NCBI RefSeq assembly: GCF_000503215.1
Contig: NZ_AYTD01000013.1
Location: forward strand, 920,009 to 984,008
Length of the DNA stretch: 64,000 nucleotides
Reading direction: 5' to 3'
From: Pseudomonas canadensis
GTDB lineage: Bacteria > Pseudomonadota > Gammaproteobacteria > Pseudomonadales > Pseudomonadaceae
Made by a program: the position numbers and the translations under genes. The first letter of the stretch is position 1. Every line of letters begins with the position of its first letter. The notes under the pieces are model-generated. The model searched no databases, was not told the origin of the DNA, and worked only from the letters and a program-made list of their open reading frames with translations. Of this stretch, positions 8,066-16,703 are shown piece by piece.

Positions 8066-8154
8066 GGCTTTGGAGCGTGGGTAACCCGGCAGGACGCCGG
8101 GTTAGCCGCGCTGGGCCAAGGATGGCCCATCGCGGCGGCCCACGCTCCAAAGCC
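8066..8154 (-). other. predicted three-way-junction structure, right arm
   Basis: Read on the minus strand, a perfect 16-bp outer stem (8139-8154 with 8066-8081) is followed by two unpaired C residues. Hairpin A pairs 8105-8118 with 8123-8136, 13 of 14 pairs, loop TCCT. Hairpin B pairs 8082-8090 with 8096-8104 as nine pairs. The outer stem shares almost no sequence with the left-arm stem, and hairpin A differs in its middle five pairs, yet pairing is maintained in both. Confidence 0.7.
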
Positions 8155-8296
8155 GGAGTGAGGGCACACCGAGCCTAAGCGAGGTGCCGAGTGTTGGGGC
8201 AAGAGCGTTTTGCTTACTTTTGCGCTGTTCAAAAGTGAGCCGCCGTAAGGGCGGAACCAATACCAGCCGTTACCGCAGCAACGGATATGTACTCAT

Positions 8297-8641
8297 TCAA
8301 ATCTGAAACCGCTGCCGCTCCGTCTCATACAACGGCTTCACCAACGCAAACTCATGATCAATCTGATCCACCAACGCCCCCAAATCTGCATTGGACTCAA
8401 CAGACTCCACCTCCAACCGCTGACACAACTGCGCCAACCTCACCGCCCCAAGGTTCCCACTACTCCCCTTGAAACTATGCGCAATCCGCCCCAACGCCTT
8501 CGCATCATCCCTAGCCTTGCGCAGCGCCTCGACACGTTTCTGGGAATCATCAAGAAAGGTATCAAGCAACTTCGGATACTCGCCTTCCATGACTTCCTGC
8601 AACCCCGACAACACCGCCGGGTCCAGATGTAGATCAACCAC
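8297..8641 (-). CDS. hptB: histidine phosphotransfer protein HptB
   Basis: 114 residues forming a single Hpt four-helix domain. The phospho-accepting histidine is His55 in the motif RIAHSFKGSSGNLGA. The GTG start at 8641 has AAGGAG 7 bases upstream. In P. aeruginosa, HptB collects phosphate from several hybrid kinases and passes it to HsbR, which controls the anti-sigma-antagonist HsbA and so motility versus biofilm formation through FlgM/FliA and the diguanylate cyclase HsbD. It is the last gene of hsbA-hsbR-hptB; the same three genes are present here in order. Its stop lies 1 bp from the edge of the inverted-repeat element. Confidence 0.9.
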   Translation of the reverse strand: MVDLHLDPAVLSGLQEVMEGEYPKLLDTFLDDSQKRVEALRKARDDAKALGRIAHSFKGSSGNLGAVRLAQLCQRLEVESVESNADLGALVDQIDHEFALVKPLYETERQRFQI

Positions 8642-8671
8642 TTGCTCGCTCCTTGATCAAGAATCGGCGGA

Positions 8672-10390
8672 TTATGCCAGAGCCTCCCAGCAAAACTCCA
8701 CGCAGACACTACGCCCACCATCCGACCAGCCTACATCGCTGCTCAATTGCCGCACCAGGCTCAAACCCCGGCCAGACAGACGGTCCATATCCAGCGGCCG
8801 CGCCAGCACCTGCTCCACATCAAACCCCAGACCGCTATCCTCAATGCGCAGGGTTATCTTCCCACCCGCCCCAACCGGCACCACCTGCACATGCACCCGT
8901 ATATACCCACTGTTCAGTTGCGCCAGGCGGTCATTACGCTGACGGTAATACTCGGCAAACCCTTGAGCATCACACTTGAGACGCGAATCCAGCCCCAGCA
9001 CCCCATGTTCCAGCGCATTCGAATACAGCTCCGCCATCACACTGTAGAGCGCCCCGCTCTGCTCGCGCAGGCCATGGATCTCCAACAACAGTTGCAGCAG
9101 ATAGGGCAACGGGTTGTAACGCTTCAAGGTTTCAGCGCGAAACTCGAAACTCACCGACCAATCCAACGGACACGATTGCCCGCTGTCCGCATACAACGGC
9201 CCCGAGGCACGCAGTTGCTGGCCAGGCTGCAGGGTGATTTCCACCATGCTCACGTCATCGCGCACTTCACCGCGAAACGCCGCCAGTGCCTGTTCGATAT
9301 CTTCAAATAAACGATCAGGCTCGCGATTGGCAGCAAACACCTGCTGTAAACGTTCGGCGCCGAACAATTGGTCGTTGGCATCTGCGGTATCCAGCACCCC
9401 ATCGGACAACAGGAACACCCGATCACCCAGGGCCATCGGCCAGACTTCAGTGCGATCATCAAAGGCCTCAGCCGACAGCACCCCCAACGGCAAATGCCGC
9501 GATTCCAGCGGCGTGCGTTTGCCGGTGGCAATTTCATGCACGTAGCCTTCGGGCATGCCGCCGCTCCACACCTCCACCACCCGCCGCTGCGTGCTCAGGC
9601 ACAACAGGGTGGCGCAGCAGAACATGTCCACCGGCAGGATGCGTTTGAGCTTGGCGTTCATCTCGCGCAGGGTTTGTGCCAGGCCGTAACCCTTGGCGGT
9701 CATGCCGTAGAAGACTTCCGCCAGGGGCATGGCCCCCACCGCCGCCGGCAGGCCATGACCAGTGAAGTCGCCGAGCAGCACGTGCATGTCGCCGGACGGC
9801 GTATAGGCCGCCAGCAGCAGGTCGCCGTTGAACAGCGCATAGGGCGATTGCAGGTAGCGGATATTCGGCGCGGCATTGATGCAGCCCGAATGCGCGACCT
9901 TATCGAACACCGCCTTGGCCACCCGCTGCTCATGCAGGAGGTAGTCGTGATGCTTGGCGATCAGGTCGCGCTGTTGCAGGACCGTGGCCTGCAACCGGCG
10001 CAGGCGGTCCATGGCGTTGATTTTCGCCGCGAGAATCAACTGGTTGTAGGGTTTTGGCAGGAAGTCATCGCCGCCGGCATCCAGGCACTGGGCCAGCGCT
10101 TCGCTCTCGCGCAGGGAAGTGAGGAAAATCAGCGGCACCAGCTCTTCGCCCGCCAACTGCTTGATTCGCCGTGCTGCCTCAAAGCCGTCCATCACCGGCA
10201 TCAGCGCATCCATCAACACCAGTTGCGGGCGCTCGCGGGTAAACACCTCGACCGCTTCAGCGCCATTGGTGGCCGTAAGTACCTGGTGACCCTGGCGCCG
10301 CACGATGGTCGACAGCAACAGCAAATCGGCGGCGCTGTCTTCGGCGATCAGGATCGTCAGCGGTTCGAGGACCGGGGCCAGGGCGCTCAA
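8672..10390 (-). CDS. hsbR: response regulator/PP2C phosphatase/anti-sigma kinase HsbR
   Basis: 572 residues with three domains: an N-terminal receiver (~12-130; phospho-acceptor Asp61 in LVLMDALMPVMDG); a PP2C-like SpoIIE phosphatase (~180-390; GDFTGHGLPAAVGAMP and LLSDGVLDT metal-site motifs); and a C-terminal HATPase of the RsbW type (~430-570; NALEHGVLGLD, LRIEDSGLGFD). In P. aeruginosa HsbR phosphorylates or dephosphorylates HsbA depending on its own phosphorylation by HptB. It overlaps the hsbA stop by 4 bp (ATGA-type coupling) and is followed 30 bp later by hptB. All key motifs are present. Confidence 0.92.
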   Translation of the reverse strand: MSALAPVLEPLTILIAEDSAADLLLLSTIVRRQGHQVLTATNGAEAVEVFTRERPQLVLMDALMPVMDGFEAARRIKQLAGEELVPLIFLTSLRESEALAQCLDAGGDDFLPKPYNQLILAAKINAMDRLRRLQATVLQQRDLIAKHHDYLLHEQRVAKAVFDKVAHSGCINAAPNIRYLQSPYALFNGDLLLAAYTPSGDMHVLLGDFTGHGLPAAVGAMPLAEVFYGMTAKGYGLAQTLREMNAKLKRILPVDMFCCATLLCLSTQRRVVEVWSGGMPEGYVHEIATGKRTPLESRHLPLGVLSAEAFDDRTEVWPMALGDRVFLLSDGVLDTADANDQLFGAERLQQVFAANREPDRLFEDIEQALAAFRGEVRDDVSMVEITLQPGQQLRASGPLYADSGQSCPLDWSVSFEFRAETLKRYNPLPYLLQLLLEIHGLREQSGALYSVMAELYSNALEHGVLGLDSRLKCDAQGFAEYYRQRNDRLAQLNSGYIRVHVQVVPVGAGGKITLRIEDSGLGFDVEQVLARPLDMDRLSGRGLSLVRQLSSDVGWSDGGRSVCVEFCWEALA

Positions 10391-10692
10391 CTGATGTCGA
10401 ACAGTTTGTCGAAGTTGGAGATGGCGAGGATCTTGCGCACGTCGGAGTTGCTGTTGATTACCTGGACTTCAGCATTATCGCCACCGGCATGGTCACGCAA
10501 CAGCAGGAGCATGCCCAGGGCGGAGCTGTCCATGTAGGTGGCCTCCTTCAAGTCGACGACGTACAACTCGGGCACTTTGTAGAAACGCTCGTAGGCATCG
10601 CGAAACGCCTGATGGCTGCCGAAATCAAACCGGCCCTTGACCGCGATCATCAACTTCTTCCCATCCAGGGATACTTCTGACTCGACTGACAT
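10387..10692 (-). CDS. hsbA: anti-anti-sigma factor HsbA (STAS domain)
   Basis: 101 residues, a single STAS domain. The phosphorylatable serine lies in the motif TYMDSSALGMLLLL (Ser56 or Ser57). In P. aeruginosa HsbA, according to phosphorylation, binds either the anti-sigma factor FlgM (freeing FliA) or the diguanylate cyclase HsbD. It is the first gene of the hsbA-hsbR-hptB unit. The 165-bp gap upstream holds an imperfect inverted repeat near 10703-10725 (CCTTGTCATTG / CAATGACACAAGG) and a REP pair. No sigma54 or sigma28 motif was recognised there. Confidence 0.9.
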   Translation of the reverse strand: MSVESEVSLDGKKLMIAVKGRFDFGSHQAFRDAYERFYKVPELYVVDLKEATYMDSSALGMLLLLRDHAGGDNAEVQVINSNSDVRKILAISNFDKLFDIS

Positions 10693-10768
10693 GCGACTGC
10701 TTCCTTGTCATTGGCAATGACACAAGGTTTAGCAGGCGAACCCGATCTGAGCAACACCACAAATCAAC

Positions 10769-10857
10769 TGTAGGAGCGGGCTTGCTCGCGAATACGGCGT
10801 GTCAGTTGATATATTTGTGACTGACCCACCGCATTCGCGAGCAAGCCCGCTCCCACA
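10769..10857. repeat. REP pair (REPIN) between fliJ and hsbA
   Basis: TGTAGGAGCGGGCTTGCTCGCGAATACGG is mirrored by CCGCATTCGCGAGCAAGCCCGCTCCCACA. It ends 1 bp from the fliJ stop codon (10859-10861), so it forms a stem-loop at the 3' end of the fliEFGHIJ transcript, where it may stabilise mRNA or stop readthrough into hsbA. Confidence 0.9.
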
Positions 10858-10858
10858 T

Positions 10859-11308
10859 TTAGAACTGGGACTGGCGTGGAAGGCGCTGGGACAGTTCGTC
10901 GAGCAGCTTTTGCTCGCGCTTGTCTTCAAGCGCGCGTGCTTCGTCGATATAACGCTGCACCAATTTGCGCAAACCTTCGACCCGGGCAAACGCTGCTTGC
11001 CAGCTCTCGCGGGCTTTATCGAGGTTGTTCTGGTGCCAGGCCAGGCTCTGGCGCTGCTGGCCGACGGCCGTTTCCAACTGATTGAGAAAGCCCTGGTAGC
11101 CCATCAACCACTGGCCCGAGACGCCTTTGCTGCCCCGCTCGATCCACTGCTGCTGGTACTCGCCGCGAAAACGCTCCAAGTCGCCCAGCTTGCTCTCCGC
11201 CAAACGGACTTGCCCCTGGAAATAACCCAGGCGCTGCACGGCGGTTTTCTCGGCCTTTTCGGCCATGTCCACCACCGGAGCCAGGCGTGCGGCGCGGCTG
11301 TTGGCCAT
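10859..11308 (-). CDS. fliJ: flagellar export chaperone FliJ
   Basis: 149 residues, almost entirely alpha-helical coiled coil and rich in Arg, Glu, Gln and Leu (VVDMAEKAEKTAVQRLGYFQGQV; WQAAFARVEGLRKLVQRYIDEA). FliJ is the central stalk of the FliI ATPase ring, comparable to the gamma subunit of F1, and couples ATP hydrolysis to the export gate. It starts 3 bp after the fliI stop. Length and composition are normal for FliJ, and the assignment also rests on its position as last gene of fliEFGHIJ. Confidence 0.94.
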   Translation of the reverse strand: MANSRAARLAPVVDMAEKAEKTAVQRLGYFQGQVRLAESKLGDLERFRGEYQQQWIERGSKGVSGQWLMGYQGFLNQLETAVGQQRQSLAWHQNNLDKARESWQAAFARVEGLRKLVQRYIDEARALEDKREQKLLDELSQRLPRQSQF

Positions 11309-11311
11309 GGC

Positions 11312-12670
11312 TTAACCGCCCGGCGCCGGGGCGAAGATCGATTGCAGGTGCGCTTCGCTTTCGCCCATGCTGATCTTGTCGTTGAGGCCCTGGCGCAGGT
11401 AGGTCACCAACTGCGGTTGCAGGGCGATGGCCAGGTCGGTGTCGCGATCGCCGCCAGCCACGTAGGCGCCGACGCTGATCAGGTCGCGGCTCTGTTGATA
11501 GCGCGACCACAATTGCTTGAATTGTTGCGCGCGGATCATGTGTTCCGGCGTCACCACTGCCGGCATCACCCGGCTGATGGACGTTTCGATATCGATAGCC
11601 GGGTAATGCCCCTCTTCGGCCAGACGCCGCGACAGCACGATGTGACCGTCAAGTACACCCCGCGCCGAGTCGGCAATCGGGTCCTGCTGGTCATCGCCTT
11701 CGGACAGCACGGTATAGAACGCGGTGATCGAGCCACCACCGGCTTCGGCGTTACCGGCACGCTCCACCAGCTTGGGCAACTTGGCGAACACTGACGGCGG
11801 ATAGCCTTTGGTGGCCGGCGGTTCGCCGATGGCCAGGGCGATTTCCCGCTGGGCCTGGGCGAAACGCGTGAGCGAGTCCATCAGCAACAGGACGTTCTTG
11901 CCCTTGTCACGGAAATATTCGGCGATGCGCGTGCAGTACATGGCGGCGCGCAGGCGCATCAGCGGTGCATCGTCCGCCGGGGACGCGACGACGACCGAGC
12001 GCTTGAGGCCTTCTTCACCGAGGCTGTGCTCGATGAATTCCTTCACCTCGCGGCCCCGTTCGCCGATCAGCCCGACCACGATGATGTCAGCCTCGGTAAA
12101 GCGCGTCATCATACCGAGAAGCACCGACTTACCCACGCCGGTACCGGCAAACAGGCCCAGACGCTGGCCACGGCCGACCGTCAATAATCCGTTGATGCTG
12201 CGAATGCCCACGTCCAGCGGCACGCTGATGGGGTTACGGTTGAGCGGGTTGATGGTGGGGCCGTCCATCGGCACCCAATCTTCAGCCTTCATGCCGCCCT
12301 TGCCATCCAGCGCGCGGCCGGCGCCGTCGAGTACGCGGCCGAGCATGCTCATGCCCATCGGCAGGCGGCCGGTGTCGGCCAAGGGCACCACACGGGCGCC
12401 GGGGGCAATGCCCGCCAGGCTGCCCACGGGCATCAGGAAAATCTTGTTGCCCGAAAACCCCATCACTTCGGCTTCGACCTGCACCGGGTGGTAGCTGTCG
12501 TCGTTGATCACCATGCAGCGGCTGCCCATGGCGGCGCGCAGGCCTTCGGCTTCGAGGGTCAGGCCGACCATGCGCAGCAGGCGACCTTCAAGGATCGGCT
12601 GGCCAGGCAACTCGGCGGCGTCGGTATAACCGCTCAAGCGCTTGGCGAAGCTGGTGCGATCAAGGCGCAT
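11312..12670 (-). CDS. fliI: flagellum-specific ATPase FliI
   Basis: 452 residues. Walker A (FAGTGVGKS) is at ~174-182 and Walker B ([36 protein letters not shown]) starts at ~266. FliI is homologous to the F1 beta subunit, forms a hexamer under the export gate and energises substrate unloading. It overlaps the end of fliH by 11 bp and is followed by fliJ 3 bp later. All ATPase motifs are intact. Confidence 0.98.
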   Translation of the reverse strand: MRLDRTSFAKRLSGYTDAAELPGQPILEGRLLRMVGLTLEAEGLRAAMGSRCMVINDDSYHPVQVEAEVMGFSGNKIFLMPVGSLAGIAPGARVVPLADTGRLPMGMSMLGRVLDGAGRALDGKGGMKAEDWVPMDGPTINPLNRNPISVPLDVGIRSINGLLTVGRGQRLGLFAGTGVGKSVLLGMMTRFTEADIIVVGLIGERGREVKEFIEHSLGEEGLKRSVVVASPADDAPLMRLRAAMYCTRIAEYFRDKGKNVLLLMDSLTRFAQAQREIALAIGEPPATKGYPPSVFAKLPKLVERAGNAEAGGGSITAFYTVLSEGDDQQDPIADSARGVLDGHIVLSRRLAEEGHYPAIDIETSISRVMPAVVTPEHMIRAQQFKQLWSRYQQSRDLISVGAYVAGGDRDTDLAIALQPQLVTYLRQGLNDKISMGESEAHLQSIFAPAPGG

Positions 12671-13424
12671 CGGGGGCGTCCAGGTCCAGGCTGAGGTCCG
12701 GCTCGGCAGGGTTCAGCACCTGCTCGTGGGCCTGGTCCAGCAGCTTGGCCATGATCTGGCTGATGCGGGTCTCCACCGTGGCATCGATGCGGCTGTGTTC
12801 GGTCTCGACGCGGCAACCACCGGGCTGCAGCGAAGCGTCCTCGACGATCCGCCAGGTTTCTTCATGGCGCTCGCGCAGGGCTTTGACCTGTTCGAAATCC
12901 TGAGGATTGATGTACAGCCGTACATTGCCGACACCCAGGGGCAGCAGCTTGAGGGCTTCGCGCATCACGCTTTCGATATGGCTGGAGTCCAGCACCAATT
13001 CGCGCTGGATCACTTGGCGAGCGATGTGCTGCACCAGCTCGACCATGGCTTTTTCGATTTGCGCATCCTGCTCGGCGATGGGGTCGAACAGCCCGCCCAT
13101 CAAGCGTTCCAGGCTGGCCAGTCTGACGCTCAGCGCCTCCTCGGCTTCCTGGCGGACCTTGAGGGTGGTGCTGCGAAAACCATCTTTTTCACCCGCCGCG
13201 AAGCCCTCGTTGTAGGCCTCCTGGCGGATAGCTTCCAATTCTTCCAAGGTCAGTGGCTGGACTTCCTCCAGCGGCACTTCTTCCATCTCCGCCGGCGGCT
13301 CGATTACTGGCTCCGGTTCAGGCTCCGGCACATGCGGGTCGAAGCTGGGCAACGACCAGATGTCGAACCCACCGACGTCCCGCGCGCGAATCAGATCGCT
13401 GGGCGCCTCATCTTTGTTCGACAT
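12660..13424 (-). CDS. fliH: flagellar assembly protein FliH
   Basis: 254 residues. An acidic, Pro-rich N-terminus ([26 protein letters not shown]) is followed by a long helix and a C-terminal FliH/YscL-type domain that resembles the F-ATPase peripheral stalk ([28 protein letters not shown]). FliH binds FliI and tethers it to FliN at the C-ring, regulating ATPase activity. It lies 10 bp after fliG and overlaps fliI by 11 bp. Confidence 0.96.
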   Translation of the reverse strand: MSNKDEAPSDLIRARDVGGFDIWSLPSFDPHVPEPEPEPVIEPPAEMEEVPLEEVQPLTLEELEAIRQEAYNEGFAAGEKDGFRSTTLKVRQEAEEALSVRLASLERLMGGLFDPIAEQDAQIEKAMVELVQHIARQVIQRELVLDSSHIESVMREALKLLPLGVGNVRLYINPQDFEQVKALRERHEETWRIVEDASLQPGGCRVETEHSRIDATVETRISQIMAKLLDQAHEQVLNPAEPDLSLDLDAPDAP

Positions 13425-13434
13425 GAAAGGCGCC

Positions 13435-14454
13435 TTAGATCATTTCTTCGCCGCCCTTCCCGCCGAGAACGATTTCTCCGGCTTCGGCCATACGGCGGGC
13501 AATGGTGAGGATTTCTTTCTGCGCGGTTTCCACGTCGCTGACGCGCACCGGGCCTTTGGCCTCCAGGTCGTCGCGCAACAGTTCCGAGGCGCGCTTGGAC
13601 ATGTTCTTGAAGATCTTCTCTTTGACGTTTTCGTCCGAGCCCTTGAGGGCCAGCACCAGCACGTCGGAGGACACTTCGCGCAGCAACGCCTGGATGCCAC
13701 GGTCGTCGACATCGGAGAGGTTGTTGAACACGAACATGAGGTCTTCGATCTGGCCGGACAGGGTGTCGTCGATCTCGCGGATCGAGTCCATCAACTGGCC
13801 TTCGACCGAGCTGTCGAGGAAGTTCATGATGTCGGCCGCGCGCTTGATACCGCCCAGGGTGGTACGCGAGGCATTCGAGTTGCCAGAGAACTGCTTCTCC
13901 AGAATCGTGTTGAGTTCTTTCAGGGCCGCCGGCTGCACGGTGTTCAGCGACGACACGCGCAGGATGATGTCCAGGCGCACTTTATGGTCGAAGTGGCCGA
14001 GCACTTCACCGGCCTGGTCCGGGTCGAGGTAGGCCACCACGATCGCCTGGATCTGCGGGTGCTCGTAGCGGATCACGTCGGCAACGGCGCGCGGCTCCAT
14101 CCATTTGAGGCTGTCGAGGCCGCTGGTGTTGCCACCGAGCAGGATACGGTCGATCAGGCCGTTGGCCTTGTCTTCGCCCAGGGCCGAGGTGAGCATCTTG
14201 CGGATGTAGCTGTCGGAGCCAACGCCCAGGCTGGTCTGGTCGCCGACGATCTCGACGAACTCGCTCATCACCTGCTCGACTTGCTCGCGGTGCACATTGC
14301 GCATCTGCGCCATGGCCACGCCAACACGCTGAACCTCTTTGGGGCCCATGTGGCGCAGCACTTGGGCGGCGTCGGTTTCACCGAGGGACAGCAGCAGGAC
14401 TGCGGCTTTGTCGACCTTGGTGAGCTTGGCAACAGCGGCTCGATTATCACTCAT
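13435..14454 (-). CDS. fliG: flagellar motor switch protein FliG
   Basis: 339 residues with N, middle and C domains. The N-domain (KVDKAAVLLLSLGETDAAQVLRHM) docks onto FliF, the middle domain has the EHPQ motif (VIRYEHPQIQAIVVAYLDP), and the C-domain ends with the charged torque helix (GLIDRILL, DDLEAKGPVRVSDVE). FliG is the rotor protein that contacts the MotA-type stators. It overlaps the end of fliF by 8 bp. Identification is firm. Confidence 0.98.
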   Translation of the reverse strand: MSDNRAAVAKLTKVDKAAVLLLSLGETDAAQVLRHMGPKEVQRVGVAMAQMRNVHREQVEQVMSEFVEIVGDQTSLGVGSDSYIRKMLTSALGEDKANGLIDRILLGGNTSGLDSLKWMEPRAVADVIRYEHPQIQAIVVAYLDPDQAGEVLGHFDHKVRLDIILRVSSLNTVQPAALKELNTILEKQFSGNSNASRTTLGGIKRAADIMNFLDSSVEGQLMDSIREIDDTLSGQIEDLMFVFNNLSDVDDRGIQALLREVSSDVLVLALKGSDENVKEKIFKNMSKRASELLRDDLEAKGPVRVSDVETAQKEILTIARRMAEAGEIVLGGKGGEEMI

Positions 14455-16225
14455 CTGCGTTGATCCACTCTTTCACGACCTGGGCCACACGGCCCGGGTC
14501 TTCTGCTACCAGACTCTTGATTGCATTCAGCTGAGCGTCGTAACCCTCGCTCGGGCTTGGCAACAGGATGCTTTGCGGGCCGCCGAGGCTGACGCGGTCG
14601 TTGGCCAGTTCGCCGTCGAGGCCGCCCATGCCACCCAATTCCACGTCGCCACCTGCAAGTGCAAGCTGTTTCTTGCCGTTGCCGGTGATGTTGTTGAGGA
14701 CTGGGCGCAGCACACCAAATACCAGCACCAGGATGAACAACACACCCAGCACTTGCTTGACGATGTCCCAGAACCACGGCTGCGAGTAGAACGACGGTTC
14801 AGCGATCACTTCGCCACGCTCGGCGGAGAACGGCATGTTGATCACGCTGACACTGTCACCACGGCTGGCGTCAAAACCGACGGCGTCCTGCACCAGGCGA
14901 GTGAAGCGCGCCAATTCGTCGGCGGTCCATGGAGCACGGGTAACGGCGCCGTCAGCGGCATTGACCTTGACTTGGTCATCCACCACCACCGAGACCGACA
15001 GGCGATTGACGCGACCCTGTTGCTGCTTGGTGTGGCTGATGGAACGGTCAAGCTCGAAGTTCTTGGTGGACTGGTTACGTTTGTCCGCCGGGTACGGGGC
15101 GAGCATCGGCTGGCCAGTGGCCGGGTCCATGATTTGCTGGCCGTTGGCATCCAGCAGTGGCTGGCCTGGCTGAATCGCGCCAGCGCTGGCAGTAGCGCCA
15201 CCGGTGGTTTGCGGCGCCGAAGCCGGGGCTGGCGGCTGGTTGCTCAATGCGCCCGGCACACCTTGCGGCGGGCCATTGGCGGCGGTGCGTTGTTCGCTGG
15301 TGGACTGCTCGCTGCGCAAGGCAGGCTGGTCCGGGTTGAATTGCTCGGAGGTCGACTCGACGGCGCTGAAGTCCACATCGGCCGACACTTCAGCCTTGTA
15401 GCGGTCGTTGCCCAGCACCGGTTGCAGGATGTTGTGCACACGCTGGGTGAGCATGCTTTCGACGCGGCGGCTGTAGTCGAACTGCTTGCCGGCTTGAGTC
15501 AGCGCGGAGTTTTCGCCCTGGTCGGACAGCAGGTTGCCCTTCTGGTCGACCACAGTGATCTGCGACTTGCTCAGTTCAGGCACGCTGGTGGCGACCAGAT
15601 TGACGATCGCCAGGACCTGGCCAGGCTCCAGGGAGCGGCCCGCAAACAGTTCTACCAAGACCGAGGCACTTGGCTTGCGCTCGTCGCGCACAAACACCGA
15701 GCTTTTCGGAATGGCCAGGTGCACGCGGGCACCCTTGACGTTGTTCAGGCTGGAGATGGTGCGCGCCAGCTCGCCTTCCAGGCCGCGACGGTAGCGGGTG
15801 GCTTCCATGAACTGACTGGTGCCCAGGCCCTGGTCCTTGTCGAGGATCTCAAAACCGATGTTGCTGTCGGACGGGGTCACGCCGGCGGCGGCGAGTTTCA
15901 TGCGCGCACGGGCCACATCGTCGGCCTTGACCAGCAGCGCCCCGGAGTTGGGCTCTACGGTGTAGGCGATGTCGGCGGCGGCCAGGGTTTCCATGATCTG
16001 CTTGGAATCCATGCCCGCCAGGCTGCCATACAGCGGCCGGTAATCGGGTTGCTGCGACCACAGCACCACGGCAAAACCAATCGCCACGCTGGCAGCCAGG
16101 CCGACCATCAGGCCCACCTGACGCAACATGGTCATTTCGGAGAGGTTTTCCAGGAACGACAGGCCAAACAGCGGCGGCTTGCCGTCTGCCTTGGCGGGTG
16201 CGTTGTCCACGACTGCTTCTGCCAT
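14447..16225 (-). CDS. fliF: flagellar MS-ring protein FliF
   Basis: 592 residues. Two transmembrane helices flank a periplasmic region: one at ~33-55 (MLRQVGLMVGLAASVAIGFAVVLW) and one at ~470-490 (VKQVLGVLFILVLVFGVLRPVL). Ring-building motifs occur between them, with a Pro/Ala/Gly-rich insert (~300-370). The C-terminal cytoplasmic tail binds FliG. FliF assembles first in the membrane and houses the export gate. It follows fliE by 16 bp in the fliEFGHIJ operon. Confidence 0.98.
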   Translation of the reverse strand: MAEAVVDNAPAKADGKPPLFGLSFLENLSEMTMLRQVGLMVGLAASVAIGFAVVLWSQQPDYRPLYGSLAGMDSKQIMETLAAADIAYTVEPNSGALLVKADDVARARMKLAAAGVTPSDSNIGFEILDKDQGLGTSQFMEATRYRRGLEGELARTISSLNNVKGARVHLAIPKSSVFVRDERKPSASVLVELFAGRSLEPGQVLAIVNLVATSVPELSKSQITVVDQKGNLLSDQGENSALTQAGKQFDYSRRVESMLTQRVHNILQPVLGNDRYKAEVSADVDFSAVESTSEQFNPDQPALRSEQSTSEQRTAANGPPQGVPGALSNQPPAPASAPQTTGGATASAGAIQPGQPLLDANGQQIMDPATGQPMLAPYPADKRNQSTKNFELDRSISHTKQQQGRVNRLSVSVVVDDQVKVNAADGAVTRAPWTADELARFTRLVQDAVGFDASRGDSVSVINMPFSAERGEVIAEPSFYSQPWFWDIVKQVLGVLFILVLVFGVLRPVLNNITGNGKKQLALAGGDVELGGMGGLDGELANDRVSLGGPQSILLPSPSEGYDAQLNAIKSLVAEDPGRVAQVVKEWINADE

Positions 16226-16241
16226 GACTTAAATCTCGTCC

Positions 16242-16571
16242 TTAAACCGGCATCTGCATGATGTCTTGGTAAGCCTGAACCAGCTTGTTACGCACCTGGG
16301 TCAACGCCTGGAACGAAACGCTGGCCTTTTGCGAGGCGACCATCACGTCGGTGAGGTCCACGCCGCTTTTGCCGATCTCGAACGCGTTGGCTAACTGGCT
16401 GGAAGCTTGCTGGGTGTCACTGACTTTGTTGATGGCCTGGCCGAGCATGTCGGCGAAGCTGCTTTGGCCCAATTCCGGCGCTGGCGCGACGGATTTCGGT
16501 TGAGCCATGGCATCCATTTGCATGGAGCGCATATCCAACATCAACCGATTGAACTCAATACCCTGGCTCAT
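16242..16571 (-). CDS. fliE: flagellar hook-basal body complex protein FliE
   Basis: 109 residues from the ATG at 16571 ([12 protein letters not shown]), with GGAGAG 8 bases upstream; an upstream extension to 16619 is rejected. The C-terminal FliE signature [34 protein letters not shown] is present. FliE joins the MS ring to the proximal rod. It is the first gene of fliEFGHIJ, with a sigma54-type promoter at 16635-16649, about 64 bp upstream of the start. Confidence 0.97.
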   Translation of the reverse strand: MSQGIEFNRLMLDMRSMQMDAMAQPKSVAPAPELGQSSFADMLGQAINKVSDTQQASSQLANAFEIGKSGVDLTDVMVASQKASVSFQALTQVRNKLVQAYQDIMQMPV

Positions 16572-16634
16572 GAACTTCTCTCTCCGACAACCCGCATGTT
16601 TTTTGACGCTACGCCGCAATTACTAGGGAAGGTA

Positions 16635-16649
16635 GCAACAAGGGTGCCA
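16635..16649 (-). promoter_or_regulatory. sigma54 promoter of fliEFGHIJ
   Basis: The minus strand reads TGGCACCCTTGTTGC, an almost ideal -24/-12 element (TGGCAC ... TTGC, GG-N10-GC). It lies between fleR and fliE and points to fliE. In P. aeruginosa this operon is FleQ/RpoN-dependent. Confidence 0.87.
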
Positions 16650-16703
16650 GCTCTGGTTCAACTCGTAAGAAAAGGCGACAAACCTTGTCGACCTTGTTAC
16701 CGA

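Larger units (their letters stand above)
7533..8295. repeat. ~763-bp inverted-repeat element with structured arms
   Basis: Two ~290-bp arms, 7533-7826 and 8009-8295, are diverged inverted copies of each other. Shared blocks from the outside in are: TGAGTACATATCCGT; GGTAACGGCTG(A/G)TATTGG; the segment around TTGCCCCAACACTCGG; a three-way-junction fold; and CCAGCGTGTTTGACGGGGCGCC followed by AGATCAAGATCAA. The centre (7827-8008) holds a REP pair. No convincing protein is encoded; the open frames here are short and overlap the structured repeats. It fills the whole gap between hptB (stop 8297) and fliK (promoter 7509). It resembles a non-coding, MITE-like Pseudomonas repeat, but no terminal target duplication could be defined. 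Confidence 0.85.

Noticed and set aside
7748..8232. Two short minus-strand frames inside the inverted-repeat element
   Set aside because: They run through hairpins and the REP pair, and corresponding frames are not kept between the two arms.
14339..16261. Long open frame (640 codons) opposite fliF
   Set aside because: Antisense shadow of a high-GC gene; His/Gln/Arg-rich composition, no ribosome site, no family resemblance.
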